Part shown: in pieces, positions 17,371-26,084 of the stretch
How positions within the stretch are numbered: position 1 is the stretch's first letter
Layout: each line of letters begins with the position of its first letter
Assembly (NCBI RefSeq): GCF_028283785.1
Contig: NZ_JAPWKB010000019.1
Coordinates: 454,001 to 518,000 of the forward strand
Direction of reading: 5' to 3'
DNA length: 64,000 bases
Source of the DNA: Paraburkholderia sp.
Lineage (GTDB): Bacteria > Pseudomonadota > Gammaproteobacteria > Burkholderiales > Burkholderiaceae
The notes under the pieces: model-generated
What the model was told of the DNA's origin: nothing
Databases searched by the model: none
Seen by the model: only the letters and a program-made list of their open reading frames with translations
Made by a program: the position numbers and the translations under genes

Positions 17371-18078
17371 ATGAAGTACCCCTTATCTTTGCAACGCGCA
17401 TTGCTGCTTGCGACCACTTGCATTCTGGTGCAGCAAAGCGGTCACGCACTGGCGCAAGATAGCGCCGATTCCGCGCCGATGGTCGGCACGCGGCCAGCCA
17501 TGAGCGCGCTGACGCCGCAACCGGTCACGGCCGCGCTGCGTGACCAGACCGGCGCGCCGAATGCCGAAACGCAAGGCACCGTGGCCGAGTTGATGCAGAT
17601 GATCCGCGACGGCAAGCTGAGCGAATTGCGCACCACGTATAACGGCAGCTACGGCGCGAGCCTGTTTTTCTATGCGCAAGACATGACGTACTACGTTGCG
17701 CTATTTCAGGACAAACATTTCTGGCGGGTGATCAAGACGCAAGATTCGGGTCGTGCCGACGCGTTGTATGCAAACTTCGTCCAGCAGACTGCGCAACTCG
17801 CCGATGTCGAGATTCGTCGCACGCAATTGCAGGCGCAAAAGGCCTATATACAAGATGTGATTGCGTTGTCCGAAGATCGCGCGCGTCGTTTGCAGGCTGA
17901 CCTCGACGTGGCGCGCGCCCAGCAGGCACGCGTCAACGAATATCAGCGGCAAACGCAAGACGAGGCTGTCGCATTGCGGGCGGAGAAAGAGAAGGCGCAG
18001 GCGCAGTTGCGTCAGTTGCAGAACGAGGTGATGCAATTACAGCGACAAACCGAATCCGGATTGCCGGCGTCGAAATAA
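17371..18078 (+). CDS. DUF2968 family exported protein
   Basis: A 235-residue protein with an N-terminal signal peptide (positively charged start, hydrophobic core LLLATTCILV, cleavage near HALAQ). A conserved central domain (about 70-140, with MIRDGKLSELRTTYNGSYGA and FFYAQDMTYYVALFQDKHFW) is followed by a long coiled coil of heptad-like Gln/Arg/Leu repeats (about 150-230). I recognise it as the DUF2968 family of Burkholderiales; function unknown. The ATG at 17371 is preferred over the one five codons upstream because it begins the signal peptide. Confidence 0.82.
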   Translation: MKYPLSLQRALLLATTCILVQQSGHALAQDSADSAPMVGTRPAMSALTPQPVTAALRDQTGAPNAETQGTVAELMQMIRDGKLSELRTTYNGSYGASLFFYAQDMTYYVALFQDKHFWRVIKTQDSGRADALYANFVQQTAQLADVEIRRTQLQAQKAYIQDVIALSEDRARRLQADLDVARAQQARVNEYQRQTQDEAVALRAEKEKAQAQLRQLQNEVMQLQRQTESGLPASK

Positions 18079-18105
18079 GCGATGTGATTCGAATGCGGTG
18101 ACAAC

Positions 18106-18136
18106 GAAAAAGCCCGGCAATTGCCGGGCTTTTTTT
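18106..18136. terminator. Bidirectional rho-independent terminator
   Basis: Perfect palindrome at 18111-18130 (AGCCCGGCAA / TTGCCGGGCT) flanked by A residues on the left and T residues on the right. It serves both the DUF2968 gene and the convergent gene at 18165. Confidence 0.88.
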
Positions 18137-18164
18137 ATTGCTGTTCGCGATGCGTGGACGATTG

Positions 18165-19379
18165 TTATCGCGAGAACTGGTCTGGCACGTCGGTCACGCG
18201 ACGATGCGTCATGTGATTCATCCATTCGCCCGAACCGGCGCTTTCTGCGGGCGCGGTGCTGCGAACCGGCGCGGATTCGATGCCACGTAGATGTGTGCCG
18301 GCTGACGTCGTCACCGACGCGTATTCGTCGATGCCGAGCGGCGGCGGGGTGAACGGAGAGTAAGCGCCAGCGGCCGACACGCGCGCGGCGCTGCTGGCAG
18401 CGTGCCGCGCAGCCGACGCGACGCTGCCAGGTTGTGCGATCTCGAGTGCAGCTTGCGCCGCGCGATGATGTTCGCGACTCAGACGGTTCGCCGCGCGAAG
18501 TTCGTCGCGTGCTTCGTTCGATTCGGTTTCGGCGTAAGACAGCGCGCGGCGGTTTTGCGACGAAGAGGCCGACGGTTCCACTCGCGCCGTGGTGTTCGAC
18601 GGGCGATGCGCGTTGGCTTTCCCAGCGTGATTTTGTGCAGAAGCCGCCGCCTGCTGAGCGGACGCGGCGTTGGCGCTGGCAACGGATACCGGTTGCTTGC
18701 GCTCGGCAACGCGCGCGGTGGTGATGGACGGAGAGTTTTCGACGGTCGCCGATGTGTCGGCGCGCGTGTTCGCTCGATCGCGGGAAAGGGTGTTGGGCTT
18801 CGGCGCGTTGCTCGTTGCTACCGCCGCCGCTGCCATCGGTGAGGCAGGCGTATGCGCAGACGCACGTTTCGAGTCGACGACGCGATCTGCGGCACCTTTC
18901 GATTCGAGCACCGGCGCGTGCTGGGGCATGGGCCGTTCGTAAGCGAGCCACGCGAGGATCGCCGCCGCGCCACCTAATGCCGCCGCGCCGCCGGCGCGCT
19001 TGCCCCAATGCCGCGTGGGCTTGCTCAAGCCGATTTGCGTCGTTCCGACCGAACGGTTCGCGCCGAAAGCTGCGGGTTCGCGATGAGCTTTCGCCGCAAC
19101 GCCGACGGCACTTTCACCCGCAGCCGCGAATGCCGTCTGCGAGCGCCGCGCCGATTCCCGCTGAGGTTCCCAGCGGCACCACGAGCGGATCGATTCAGGA
19201 TTCAGGCAGAAGGTGCGCAAGACTGCCGCATATAGCGCCTTGATTTCGCGCCGCAAGCTATAGCTCGGCGGAAGCAGCGCCCACTCATGCCCGAACGGTT
19301 TGGGCACGCGGTTCAATGGACGCAGCAGCGGCAGTGACGTCGCGCCTTCGATCAAGGTAAGGGGAATCGTAATGGACAT
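18165..19379 (-). CDS. Uncharacterised single-pass membrane protein, Ala/Ser-rich
   Basis: A 404-residue protein I do not recognise as a named family. The N-terminal ~75 residues look conserved and globular (TLIEGATSLPLLRPLNRVPK, then REIKALYAAVL). One membrane segment lies at about residues 133-153 (GGAAALGGAAAILAWLAYE). The rest is a long Ala/Ser/Thr/Arg-rich, probably disordered and helical region with a short conserved-looking tail (WMNHMTHRRVTDVPDQFSR). The ATG at 19379 follows GAAGAAAG. An alternative start lies four codons upstream. Codon use is like the neighbours. Confidence 0.7.
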   Translation of the reverse strand: MSITIPLTLIEGATSLPLLRPLNRVPKPFGHEWALLPPSYSLRREIKALYAAVLRTFCLNPESIRSWCRWEPQRESARRSQTAFAAAGESAVGVAAKAHREPAAFGANRSVGTTQIGLSKPTRHWGKRAGGAAALGGAAAILAWLAYERPMPQHAPVLESKGAADRVVDSKRASAHTPASPMAAAAVATSNAPKPNTLSRDRANTRADTSATVENSPSITTARVAERKQPVSVASANAASAQQAAASAQNHAGKANAHRPSNTTARVEPSASSSQNRRALSYAETESNEARDELRAANRLSREHHRAAQAALEIAQPGSVASAARHAASSAARVSAAGAYSPFTPPPLGIDEYASVTTSAGTHLRGIESAPVRSTAPAESAGSGEWMNHMTHRRVTDVPDQFSR

Positions 19380-19637
19380 CTTTCTTCGCAACGCCTGGTG
19401 AAGGGTCTGTGGCCTCGGGGCGTTGCCTGCAAGCTACCGGGCGCAACGCGCGGCGAAGAAATACGCCGATCGACACGCGGGTTCAAACTGAACGCTCGCA
19501 TCGCTGTGAAGCCATTTGGGATGCAAACGATGATGCCAGGAAAGGGCGCGACGAAGGTTCGGATTGATCCGAAAAGGTCTGCGGAAATGACGCGCGACAA
19601 ACACGCGACATACCCGCATCGCCCAAAAACCACCCAT

Positions 19638-20174
19638 TCACCCAGCCCGTGCCGCGTCGAGCCGATATACGTAGCGAAGCGCCGTCACGTCGATGCCGCC
19701 CATCGAATCCGGTTCCTTGCCGTCGAGTCGCCAGCCTTGATGCTCGTAAAAGCGGATTGCGGGATCGTTGCCTTCGAGCACATACAGATAGAGCTGGTAT
19801 TCACCTTGCTCACGGGTCCATTGCATGGCGGCGCGCATCAGCAGTTTGCCGACGCCGATGCCCTGAAAGCCGGGCAACGCGTGCAGATTGTCGAGCAACA
19901 CGCCCCATGGCGATTCCGGCTGCCGTTCGACGCAGACAAAGCCGATCGGCTCGCGTTCCTGTTCGGCGATCTGCACGACGCGGCGCTCGGCGCCCGGCGC
20001 GACCAGACGCGCCTGCCACCACGCGGCGCGCTCGTGGGTCACGTCGTTGTCGAGAAACGCGTCGGGGAGCAGTCCGCGGTAAGCGGCTTGCCAACTGGTC
20101 GCGTGAATCGACGCGATCAGGCTGGCGTCGTCGGGGGTGGCGGGACGCAGCGAAAGAGCGCGAGCGGTGTGCAT
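19638..20174 (-). CDS. GNAT-family N-acetyltransferase
   Basis: A 178-residue acetyltransferase. The conserved motif A for acetyl-CoA binding is seen as LHALPGFQGIGVGKLLM, matching the R/Q-x-x-G-x-G/A pattern. It is followed by LYLYVLEGNDPAIRFYEHQGW, the usual strand-helix of motif B. The N-terminal region (LRPATPDDASLIASIHATSW) is typical of stand-alone GNAT enzymes. The acceptor substrate is unknown. No operon partner. Confidence 0.88.
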   Translation of the reverse strand: MHTARALSLRPATPDDASLIASIHATSWQAAYRGLLPDAFLDNDVTHERAAWWQARLVAPGAERRVVQIAEQEREPIGFVCVERQPESPWGVLLDNLHALPGFQGIGVGKLLMRAAMQWTREQGEYQLYLYVLEGNDPAIRFYEHQGWRLDGKEPDSMGGIDVTALRYVYRLDAARAG

Positions 20175-20542
20175 CGAAGTGGTTTATCCGGATGACGGGC
20201 TAAAAGTGTACTGCGTCGGCGCGGCCCGGGCGAGGCTGGCGCACGTCCCGTCGAAGGTCCGATTCGTCGGTTTTTTGCGGACATTCCGGGCTCGCTGCGC
20301 AAGCGTCGCCGAGGCGGTAACATCGCGCATGGCTGCGACAATATGTAGCTGGAAGTTCGATTCTGTAAGGCGGTATCGCGTAAACCCTGATATGTCTGCG
20401 GCGCTCCGGGATCGACAATGCGGCGCCCGTTGTCCGCGACAGAAAGTCGCGGGAGCGGCGTCCGTTTGCCGAGGCTGCGGAGAGTTGTCAACTGCCTGAT
20501 TCGCCGGCACCGGTTCGGCGGCGGCCACAATACGAGAATGTC
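20175..20542. other. Intergenic region between divergent genes, no gene seen
   Basis: 368 bp between the GNAT gene (minus) and the MFS gene (plus). Open frames on both strands are Arg-rich high-GC shadows without family features. It presumably carries both promoters. Confidence 0.5.
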
Positions 20543-21844
20543 ATGTCAACAGCGTCTGTATCACACGCATCTCAAGAAGAGTCCAAGGTCCGCACGGTTT
20601 TCCGTGTGGTCAGCGGCAACTTCCTGGAAATGTACGACTTCATGGTCTACGGCTATTACGCATCCGCGATCGCCAAGACCTATTTTCCGAGCGGTAACGA
20701 ATTCGCATCGTTGATGCTGTCGCTGTCGGTGTTCGGCGCGGGTTTCCTGATGCGTCCGCTGGGCGCGATCGTGCTCGGCGCCTATATCGACCACCACGGC
20801 CGACGCAAGGGCCTGATCCTGACGCTCGGCCTGATGGCGCTCGGCACGCTGACGGTGGCCGCGATTCCGGGCTACGCGACGATCGGCGTGCTCGCGCCGG
20901 TGCTCGTGCTGCTCGGACGGTTGCTGCAAGGTTTTTCGGCGGGTGTCGAACTGGGCGGCGTGTCGGTCTATCTGTCGGAAATCGCCACCAAGGGCAACAA
21001 GGGCTTCTATTGCTCGTGGCAGTCGGGTAGCCAGCAGGTCGCGGTGGTGTTCGCGGCGCTGATCGGCGTGGTGCTGAACCGGATGTTGCCAGCTGACCAG
21101 ATGACCGCCTGGGGCTGGCGCGTGCCGTTCCTGATCGGCTGCCTGATCGTGCCGTTCCTGTTCCTGATCCGCCGTTCGTTGCAGGAAACCGAGGAATTCA
21201 AGGCGCGCAAGCATCGTCCGGGAATGGGCGAAATCATGCGGTCGATGGTGTCGAACTGGGGCGTCGTGCTGGGCGGCATGGGCATGGTCATCATGACCAC
21301 GGTGTCGTTCTACATGATCACCGCGTACACGCCGACCTTCGGCAAGGAAGTGCTGAAGTTGTCGTCGATCGACACGCTGGTCGTGACGGTCTGTATCGGT
21401 TTGTCGAATCTGGTCTGGCTGCCGCTGGCGGGTGCGATTTCGGACCGCATCGGACGTCGTCCGGTGTTGCTGACGCTGACGATCCTCACCATTTTGACGT
21501 CGTATCCGGCGGTGCAGTGGCTGGTCGCGGAGCCGTCGTTCGTGCGTCTGCTCGAAGTCGAATTGTGGCTGTCGTTCCTGTACGGCAGCTACAACGGCGC
21601 AATGGTCGTCGCGCTGACCGAAATCATGCCGGTGGAAGTGCGCACCGCGGGCTTCTCGCTCGCGTACAGCCTTGCGACGACGATCGGCGGTTTCACGCCG
21701 GCCATCTCGACGCTGCTGATCCACTCGACCGGCAACAAGGCTGCACCGGGCCTGTGGATGGGCGCAGCGGCGATCTGTGGTCTGATCGCGACGCTGGTGC
21801 TGTATCGCACGCCGGAGGCGCGCAACCAGTATCGCGCGGCCTGA
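20543..21844 (+). CDS. MFS citrate/tricarballylate:proton symporter family transporter
   Basis: A 433-residue major facilitator superfamily protein with about 12 membrane segments. It belongs to the metabolite:H+ symporter (MHS) group: GNFLEMYDFMVYGYYA in the first helix, the RPLGAIVLGAYIDHHGRRKGL loop 2-3 signature, and GVSVYLSEIATKG. The combination resembles CitA/TcuC carriers for citrate or tricarballylate. Start ATG at 20543; another ATG five bases upstream is out of frame. A strong terminator follows. Substrate assignment is by similarity only. Confidence 0.85.
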   Translation: MSTASVSHASQEESKVRTVFRVVSGNFLEMYDFMVYGYYASAIAKTYFPSGNEFASLMLSLSVFGAGFLMRPLGAIVLGAYIDHHGRRKGLILTLGLMALGTLTVAAIPGYATIGVLAPVLVLLGRLLQGFSAGVELGGVSVYLSEIATKGNKGFYCSWQSGSQQVAVVFAALIGVVLNRMLPADQMTAWGWRVPFLIGCLIVPFLFLIRRSLQETEEFKARKHRPGMGEIMRSMVSNWGVVLGGMGMVIMTTVSFYMITAYTPTFGKEVLKLSSIDTLVVTVCIGLSNLVWLPLAGAISDRIGRRPVLLTLTILTILTSYPAVQWLVAEPSFVRLLEVELWLSFLYGSYNGAMVVALTEIMPVEVRTAGFSLAYSLATTIGGFTPAISTLLIHSTGNKAAPGLWMGAAAICGLIATLVLYRTPEARNQYRAA

Positions 21845-21885
21845 CGCTGGGCGCGAGGTTCGGGTCGGCGTTTCGATCCGGCAAA

Positions 21886-21916
21886 GAAAAACCCCGCATT
21901 CGCGGGGTTTTTTTAT
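21886..21916. terminator. Bidirectional rho-independent terminator
   Basis: 9-bp stem AAACCCCGC / GCGGGGTTT with a 4-nt loop, a T run on the plus side and A-rich sequence on the other side, between convergent genes. Confidence 0.9.
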
Positions 21917-21951
21917 GGGCGGCGGGTTTCTGACCGTGGACCGCGCCGCGT

Positions 21952-23868
21952 TCAGCGCAACGCGTCGGCGACGGTTTGCACGACGTCGTCCCACGCGCCC
22001 GCTTCCGGTTGACGCACCAGCGTGGCGTGCGGATACCACGGACTTTGATCGTTGCCCGTGAACCAGCGCCAGTCGGCGGAGAACGGCAGCATCACCCACA
22101 GCGGCTTGCCGAGCGAGCCGGCCAGGTGGGCGATCGACGTATCGATCGACACGACCGCGTCGAGCCGTTCGACGATGGCGGCGGTATCCGCGAAATCCTG
22201 GATCTTCGTGTCGAAACGATGGATCGAGCGGGCGCGCGGATGGGCGTCGAGCGCAACGCGTTCGGCGTCGCTCAGATCCGGTTGCAGCACGATCCAGTCG
22301 ATTCCGTCGAGCGCGAACAGCGGATCGAGCGCGGCGAGCGGCATCGAGCGGGTTTCGTTGCGGTGAATCCGTCCCGACCACGCGAGTCCGATCTTGCGCT
22401 TCGCGTGTCCGCCGATCGAGCCGCGCCATTTCCGGCGGTACACGGGCGGCGCGCCCAGTTGCAGCCGCCGCGAAGGCGCGGGAATCGCATCGAAGCGGGT
22501 GCCGAGCACGAGCGGCAAGCTCAGCAACGGAATCTGCAGATCCGCCGACGGCCGCGCCGTGCCTTGCGCGATCACCGTCACGCGCGACGCGGCGGCCGAA
22601 CTGGCGAGCGCCGGTTGCAGCAGCGGCAGCAACGCCGGCTGCACTTCGACGATCACCCGCGCTGCACGTTCGGCCGCGAACGGCACGAAGCGGATAAATT
22701 GCAGCGTGTCGCCGAGACCTTGTTCCGCGTGAATAAACAGCGTGCGGGCGTCGATCGGCTCGCCGTGCCAGCGCGGCAACGTGTGGATCGCCGCCAGCGC
22801 GGCTGCGCCCGCCGCGGTTCCGTCCGTGGCCGGTTCCGCTGACAGCGCCGATTGCGCCGCGACTTGCAGGCGCCATTCGTATTCCGGCAAACCGCGCGTG
22901 AAATCGCCGAGCGTCAGCCATGCGATCGCGCGATTCAGATGCGCGGACGCGAGGTCCGGGCGCAGGCGCAACGCCTGATCGAAGGCGCGGACGGCGGCGG
23001 CGTGCGCGTTCAGCGCGACGTGGATCGCGCCGAGCGTCATCCATGCCGGCGCGAATTGCGGATCGAGACCGATCGCGCGTTCCAGATGCGGTTTGGCTTG
23101 CGCGTGACGTTGCAGCGCGACCAGCGCATTACCGAGACCGAACAGCACCGGCGGCAGATTCGGTTGCACGGCCATCACGCCGCGATACGCGTCGACGGCT
23201 TCTTCGTGTTGACCGGTTGCGTCGAGCGTATTGGCGAGATTGAATTGCGCGGCGCAAAAACCCGGCTGCGCGGCCAGCGCGGCGCGGAAATGGCCGATCG
23301 CTTCGTCGACGTTGCCGAGCGCGTTCAGCGCCATGCCGAGGTTGTTGTGCGCGCCCGCGTGTCCGGGCCGCAGTTGCAACACGCGATGAAACGACGCGAT
23401 CGCGTCGCGATGACGGCCGAGCGCGTGCAACGCGTTGCCGAGATTGTTGTGCGCGGAAGCGTCTTCCGGCTGCAACTGCAGCGAGCGGCTGAATGCGTCG
23501 GCGGCGTCTTCGTGACGGCCGGACGCCGCGTAGGCGTTGCCGAGGTTGTAATGCGCGAGCGGGAAAGTCGGCGCGAGGGTCAGCGCGTTGCGAAAGCGTT
23601 CGATCGCGCCGTCGAGCTGGCCCATCGCGCGCAACGCGTTGCCGAGATTCAGTTGCAGCGCCGCATCTTCCGGACGCAGATGCGCGGCGCGGCCGACCAG
23701 GTCGGCGGCTTCGGCGTGCTGGCCTTGCTGATGACGCAGCACGCCCAGCAGATGCAATGCATCGACGTGCGCGGGATCGACGTCCAGCGCGGCGCGATAG
23801 CCTCGCTCGGCGTCGTCGAGGCGGCCGTCACGATGCGCTGCGAAAGCGCGGTCAAAAACAGGTTCCAT
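21952..23868 (-). CDS. TPR-repeat protein with C-terminal glycosyltransferase-like domain
   Basis: A 638-residue protein. Residues ~1-330 consist of about nine tetratricopeptide repeats with the usual pattern, such as ALQLNLGNALRAMGQLDGA. The C-terminal part (about 380-638) resembles GT-B-fold glycosyltransferases of the GT9/heptosyltransferase type, with IGLAWSGR and the end motif VVSIDTSIAHLAGSLGKPLW. This architecture occurs in bacterial proteins implicated in protein or surface glycan glycosylation. The ATG at 23868 is chosen; an in-frame GTG at 23916 is an alternative start. Acceptor and donor sugar are unknown. Confidence 0.85.
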   Translation of the reverse strand: MEPVFDRAFAAHRDGRLDDAERGYRAALDVDPAHVDALHLLGVLRHQQGQHAEAADLVGRAAHLRPEDAALQLNLGNALRAMGQLDGAIERFRNALTLAPTFPLAHYNLGNAYAASGRHEDAADAFSRSLQLQPEDASAHNNLGNALHALGRHRDAIASFHRVLQLRPGHAGAHNNLGMALNALGNVDEAIGHFRAALAAQPGFCAAQFNLANTLDATGQHEEAVDAYRGVMAVQPNLPPVLFGLGNALVALQRHAQAKPHLERAIGLDPQFAPAWMTLGAIHVALNAHAAAVRAFDQALRLRPDLASAHLNRAIAWLTLGDFTRGLPEYEWRLQVAAQSALSAEPATDGTAAGAAALAAIHTLPRWHGEPIDARTLFIHAEQGLGDTLQFIRFVPFAAERAARVIVEVQPALLPLLQPALASSAAASRVTVIAQGTARPSADLQIPLLSLPLVLGTRFDAIPAPSRRLQLGAPPVYRRKWRGSIGGHAKRKIGLAWSGRIHRNETRSMPLAALDPLFALDGIDWIVLQPDLSDAERVALDAHPRARSIHRFDTKIQDFADTAAIVERLDAVVSIDTSIAHLAGSLGKPLWVMLPFSADWRWFTGNDQSPWYPHATLVRQPEAGAWDDVVQTVADALR

Positions 23869-24088
23869 CACAGGGGCCAAGGCTTGAAAATCGGGCAACG
23901 GCGCATTTTCCCACACTCGGGCGCGGGTTCCGTCATTTCCACGGCCACGGCCTCAAGCGGGACCACGGCGACGGCCACCCGGCTCACGGCCGCGCGTTCG
24001 CCATCGCGCCGCGCCGATGCCGCAGTGCCGCGTGAACGACGTGGCCGACGGCGTACACTAGACGGCATTGTCGTCCCCGGAGTGATGC

Positions 24089-25792
24089 ATGGCTGACGCC
24101 TCATTCGATGCCGCGCCGGTGCTGATTGTCGGTGCCGGCCCGACCGGACTCGCCGCCGCGATGAGTCTCGCGCGCGCCCACATTCCCGTGCGCCTGATCG
24201 ACAAGGCGCCGCACCCCGACCCGCATTCGCGCGCCATCGGCATTCAGGCGCGCACGCTCGAACTCTTCGAACAGCACCGGATCGTCGAGCCGTTTCTCGC
24301 GCTAGGGCATCGGGCGCGCGCCGCCAATCTCTATTCGAACGGCCAGCGTCTGACCCGGCTCGATTTCGATCCGCTGCAAACCCGCTATCCGTACATGCTG
24401 TTTCTGGAGCAGTCCGTCACCGAGCGGCTGCTGACCGAGCATCTCGCGACGCTCGGCGTGACGGTCGAGCGCGGTATCGAGATGACGATGTTCTCGCAAG
24501 GATCGGCGGGCTTGAACGTGACGCTGCGGAGTCTGGACGGCCACACGCAGACCATGCATCCGCCGTATCTGATCGCCGCCGACGGCGCGCATAGCGCGAT
24601 CCGGCATCGGCTCGGAATGAACTTCTCGGGCAAGACGTTCGAGCAGACCTTTCTGCTGGCCGACCTGCACGCGGACACCCCGTGGAGCGACGACGAGTTC
24701 CATCTGTTCGCATCCGGCGAAGGTCTCGCGGCGCTGTTTCCGATGGGGCACGGCCGGCATCGGCTGATCGCCGATCATCCGGCGCAGGCGCCCAATATCG
24801 AGCCGCCGCCGACGGCCGACCCGGCCGTCAAACCGACGCCGTCGCTGATCGAATGCGAGGCGCTGATCAAGCGACGCATTCATCATCCGGTGACGGTGTC
24901 GGATCTCACGTGGTCGAGCTACTTTCGGCTCAATAGCCGGATGGTCGAGCAGTTGCGCCGCGAGCGCGTGTTCCTGGCCGGCGACGCCGCGCACGTGCAC
25001 AGTCCGGCGGGCGCGCAAGGGATGAACACCGGCATCCAGGAAGCGTTCAATCTCGGCTGGAAACTGGCGCGCGTGATGCGTGGCGATGCGCCCGACCGCC
25101 TGCTCGATACCTATCACGTCGAACGCCATCCGATCGAACGCGACGTGTTGCGGCAAAGCAGTTTCGTCACGCATCTCGCGGAAGCCGATCACGGTCCGCT
25201 GAAGCTGCTGCGCGATCGGGTGATGCCGGTGCTGGCGTCGCTCGGGCCGTTACGCGATGCCGCACGGCTGACCGTCAGCGAACTGTCCATCCAGTACCGG
25301 CGCAGCCCGCTGACGCTCGAACGCGTGCTCGACGGTGGTCCGCGCGCGGGCGAGCGCGCGCCCGATGCGCTGGTCCATGTGATCGACGGGCCGCTGGGAC
25401 GTGCGCCGGGCGTCGGCTGCATTTTCGATCTGCACGATCCGGGCTACTTCTCGCTGTTCGTACTGAGCCCGGCCGTGAATCCGGACGAAGCGCCGAACGA
25501 TCCGGCCGCGGACCGTCGCGCGCCGCCCGATCCGGATATAGACCGGCTGGTTGCTGCGATCGATCCGCTGCTGTCCGGCGCCGTGCGGATCTGGCGCGTG
25601 ACGGACACGACCGGCGAGGGCGGTCCGTCGCTCAGTGAATCGTATGGACGCACCCGTCCTGCGTTTTACCTTGTGCGGCCGGATGGCTATATCGCGGTCA
25701 GGGGCCGGCCGGCGTCGGATCTGATCGCGCTGCAACGCCACTGCGAGTCGTGGTTCGCGAAAAATCCGATCCCGGCGCAGGCGACCGGCTGA
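24089..25792 (+). CDS. FAD-dependent monooxygenase (aromatic hydroxylase type)
   Basis: A 567-residue class A flavoprotein monooxygenase. Visible are the N-terminal dinucleotide motif VLIVGAGPTGLAAAMSLARA, the DG motif AADGAHSAIRHRLGM, and the GD motif FLAGDAAHVHSPAGAQGMN. A C-terminal thioredoxin-like domain (after ~400) is present, as in phenol and 2,4-dichlorophenol hydroxylases or PgaE-like enzymes. It should hydroxylate an aromatic substrate using NAD(P)H and oxygen. CCGGAGTG precedes the start by a few bases. No pathway neighbours, so the substrate is open. Confidence 0.88.
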   Translation: MADASFDAAPVLIVGAGPTGLAAAMSLARAHIPVRLIDKAPHPDPHSRAIGIQARTLELFEQHRIVEPFLALGHRARAANLYSNGQRLTRLDFDPLQTRYPYMLFLEQSVTERLLTEHLATLGVTVERGIEMTMFSQGSAGLNVTLRSLDGHTQTMHPPYLIAADGAHSAIRHRLGMNFSGKTFEQTFLLADLHADTPWSDDEFHLFASGEGLAALFPMGHGRHRLIADHPAQAPNIEPPPTADPAVKPTPSLIECEALIKRRIHHPVTVSDLTWSSYFRLNSRMVEQLRRERVFLAGDAAHVHSPAGAQGMNTGIQEAFNLGWKLARVMRGDAPDRLLDTYHVERHPIERDVLRQSSFVTHLAEADHGPLKLLRDRVMPVLASLGPLRDAARLTVSELSIQYRRSPLTLERVLDGGPRAGERAPDALVHVIDGPLGRAPGVGCIFDLHDPGYFSLFVLSPAVNPDEAPNDPAADRRAPPDPDIDRLVAAIDPLLSGAVRIWRVTDTTGEGGPSLSESYGRTRPAFYLVRPDGYIAVRGRPASDLIALQRHCESWFAKNPIPAQATG

Positions 25793-25816
25793 GCGCACGT
25801 CGTCGGCAACGGCCTG

Positions 25817-26068
25817 TCAGGCCACCGCCGCCGCCGGCATCAACATCTCGCGGTGAGCGCTCAGCGTCTCGCGGACGATCGGCGTCATCGGCACGTTGAG
25901 CGCCTCCGGCGCGACATCGAGCGTATTCAGCAGCGCGCGCCGCATCCGGGGTTCCCAGAAGCGCTTGATGTGATCCGCGATGCCCGCGAGCGCTTCGTCG
26001 TGATCCGGCATCGACGCGAAAAAATCGCCGATCCGGTTCGCCATGTCGATCAGGTTGTCGTCGTTCAT
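25817..26068 (-). CDS. fdsD: Formate dehydrogenase delta subunit
   Basis: An 83-residue protein matching the FdsD family (NLIDMANRIGDFFASMPDHDEA near the N-terminus; HIKRFWEPRMRR in the middle). It is the small, poorly understood subunit of the soluble NAD-dependent formate dehydrogenase. Last gene of the fds operon, 16 bp after the fdsA stop. Confidence 0.93.
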   Translation of the reverse strand: MNDDNLIDMANRIGDFFASMPDHDEALAGIADHIKRFWEPRMRRALLNTLDVAPEALNVPMTPIVRETLSAHREMLMPAAAVA

Positions 26069-26084
26069 GTCTATCCCCGTTGCA

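Noticed and set aside
20137..20528. Open frames in the gap between the GNAT and MFS genes
   Set aside because: Arg/Ala-rich random-looking sequence on both strands, with no supported start.
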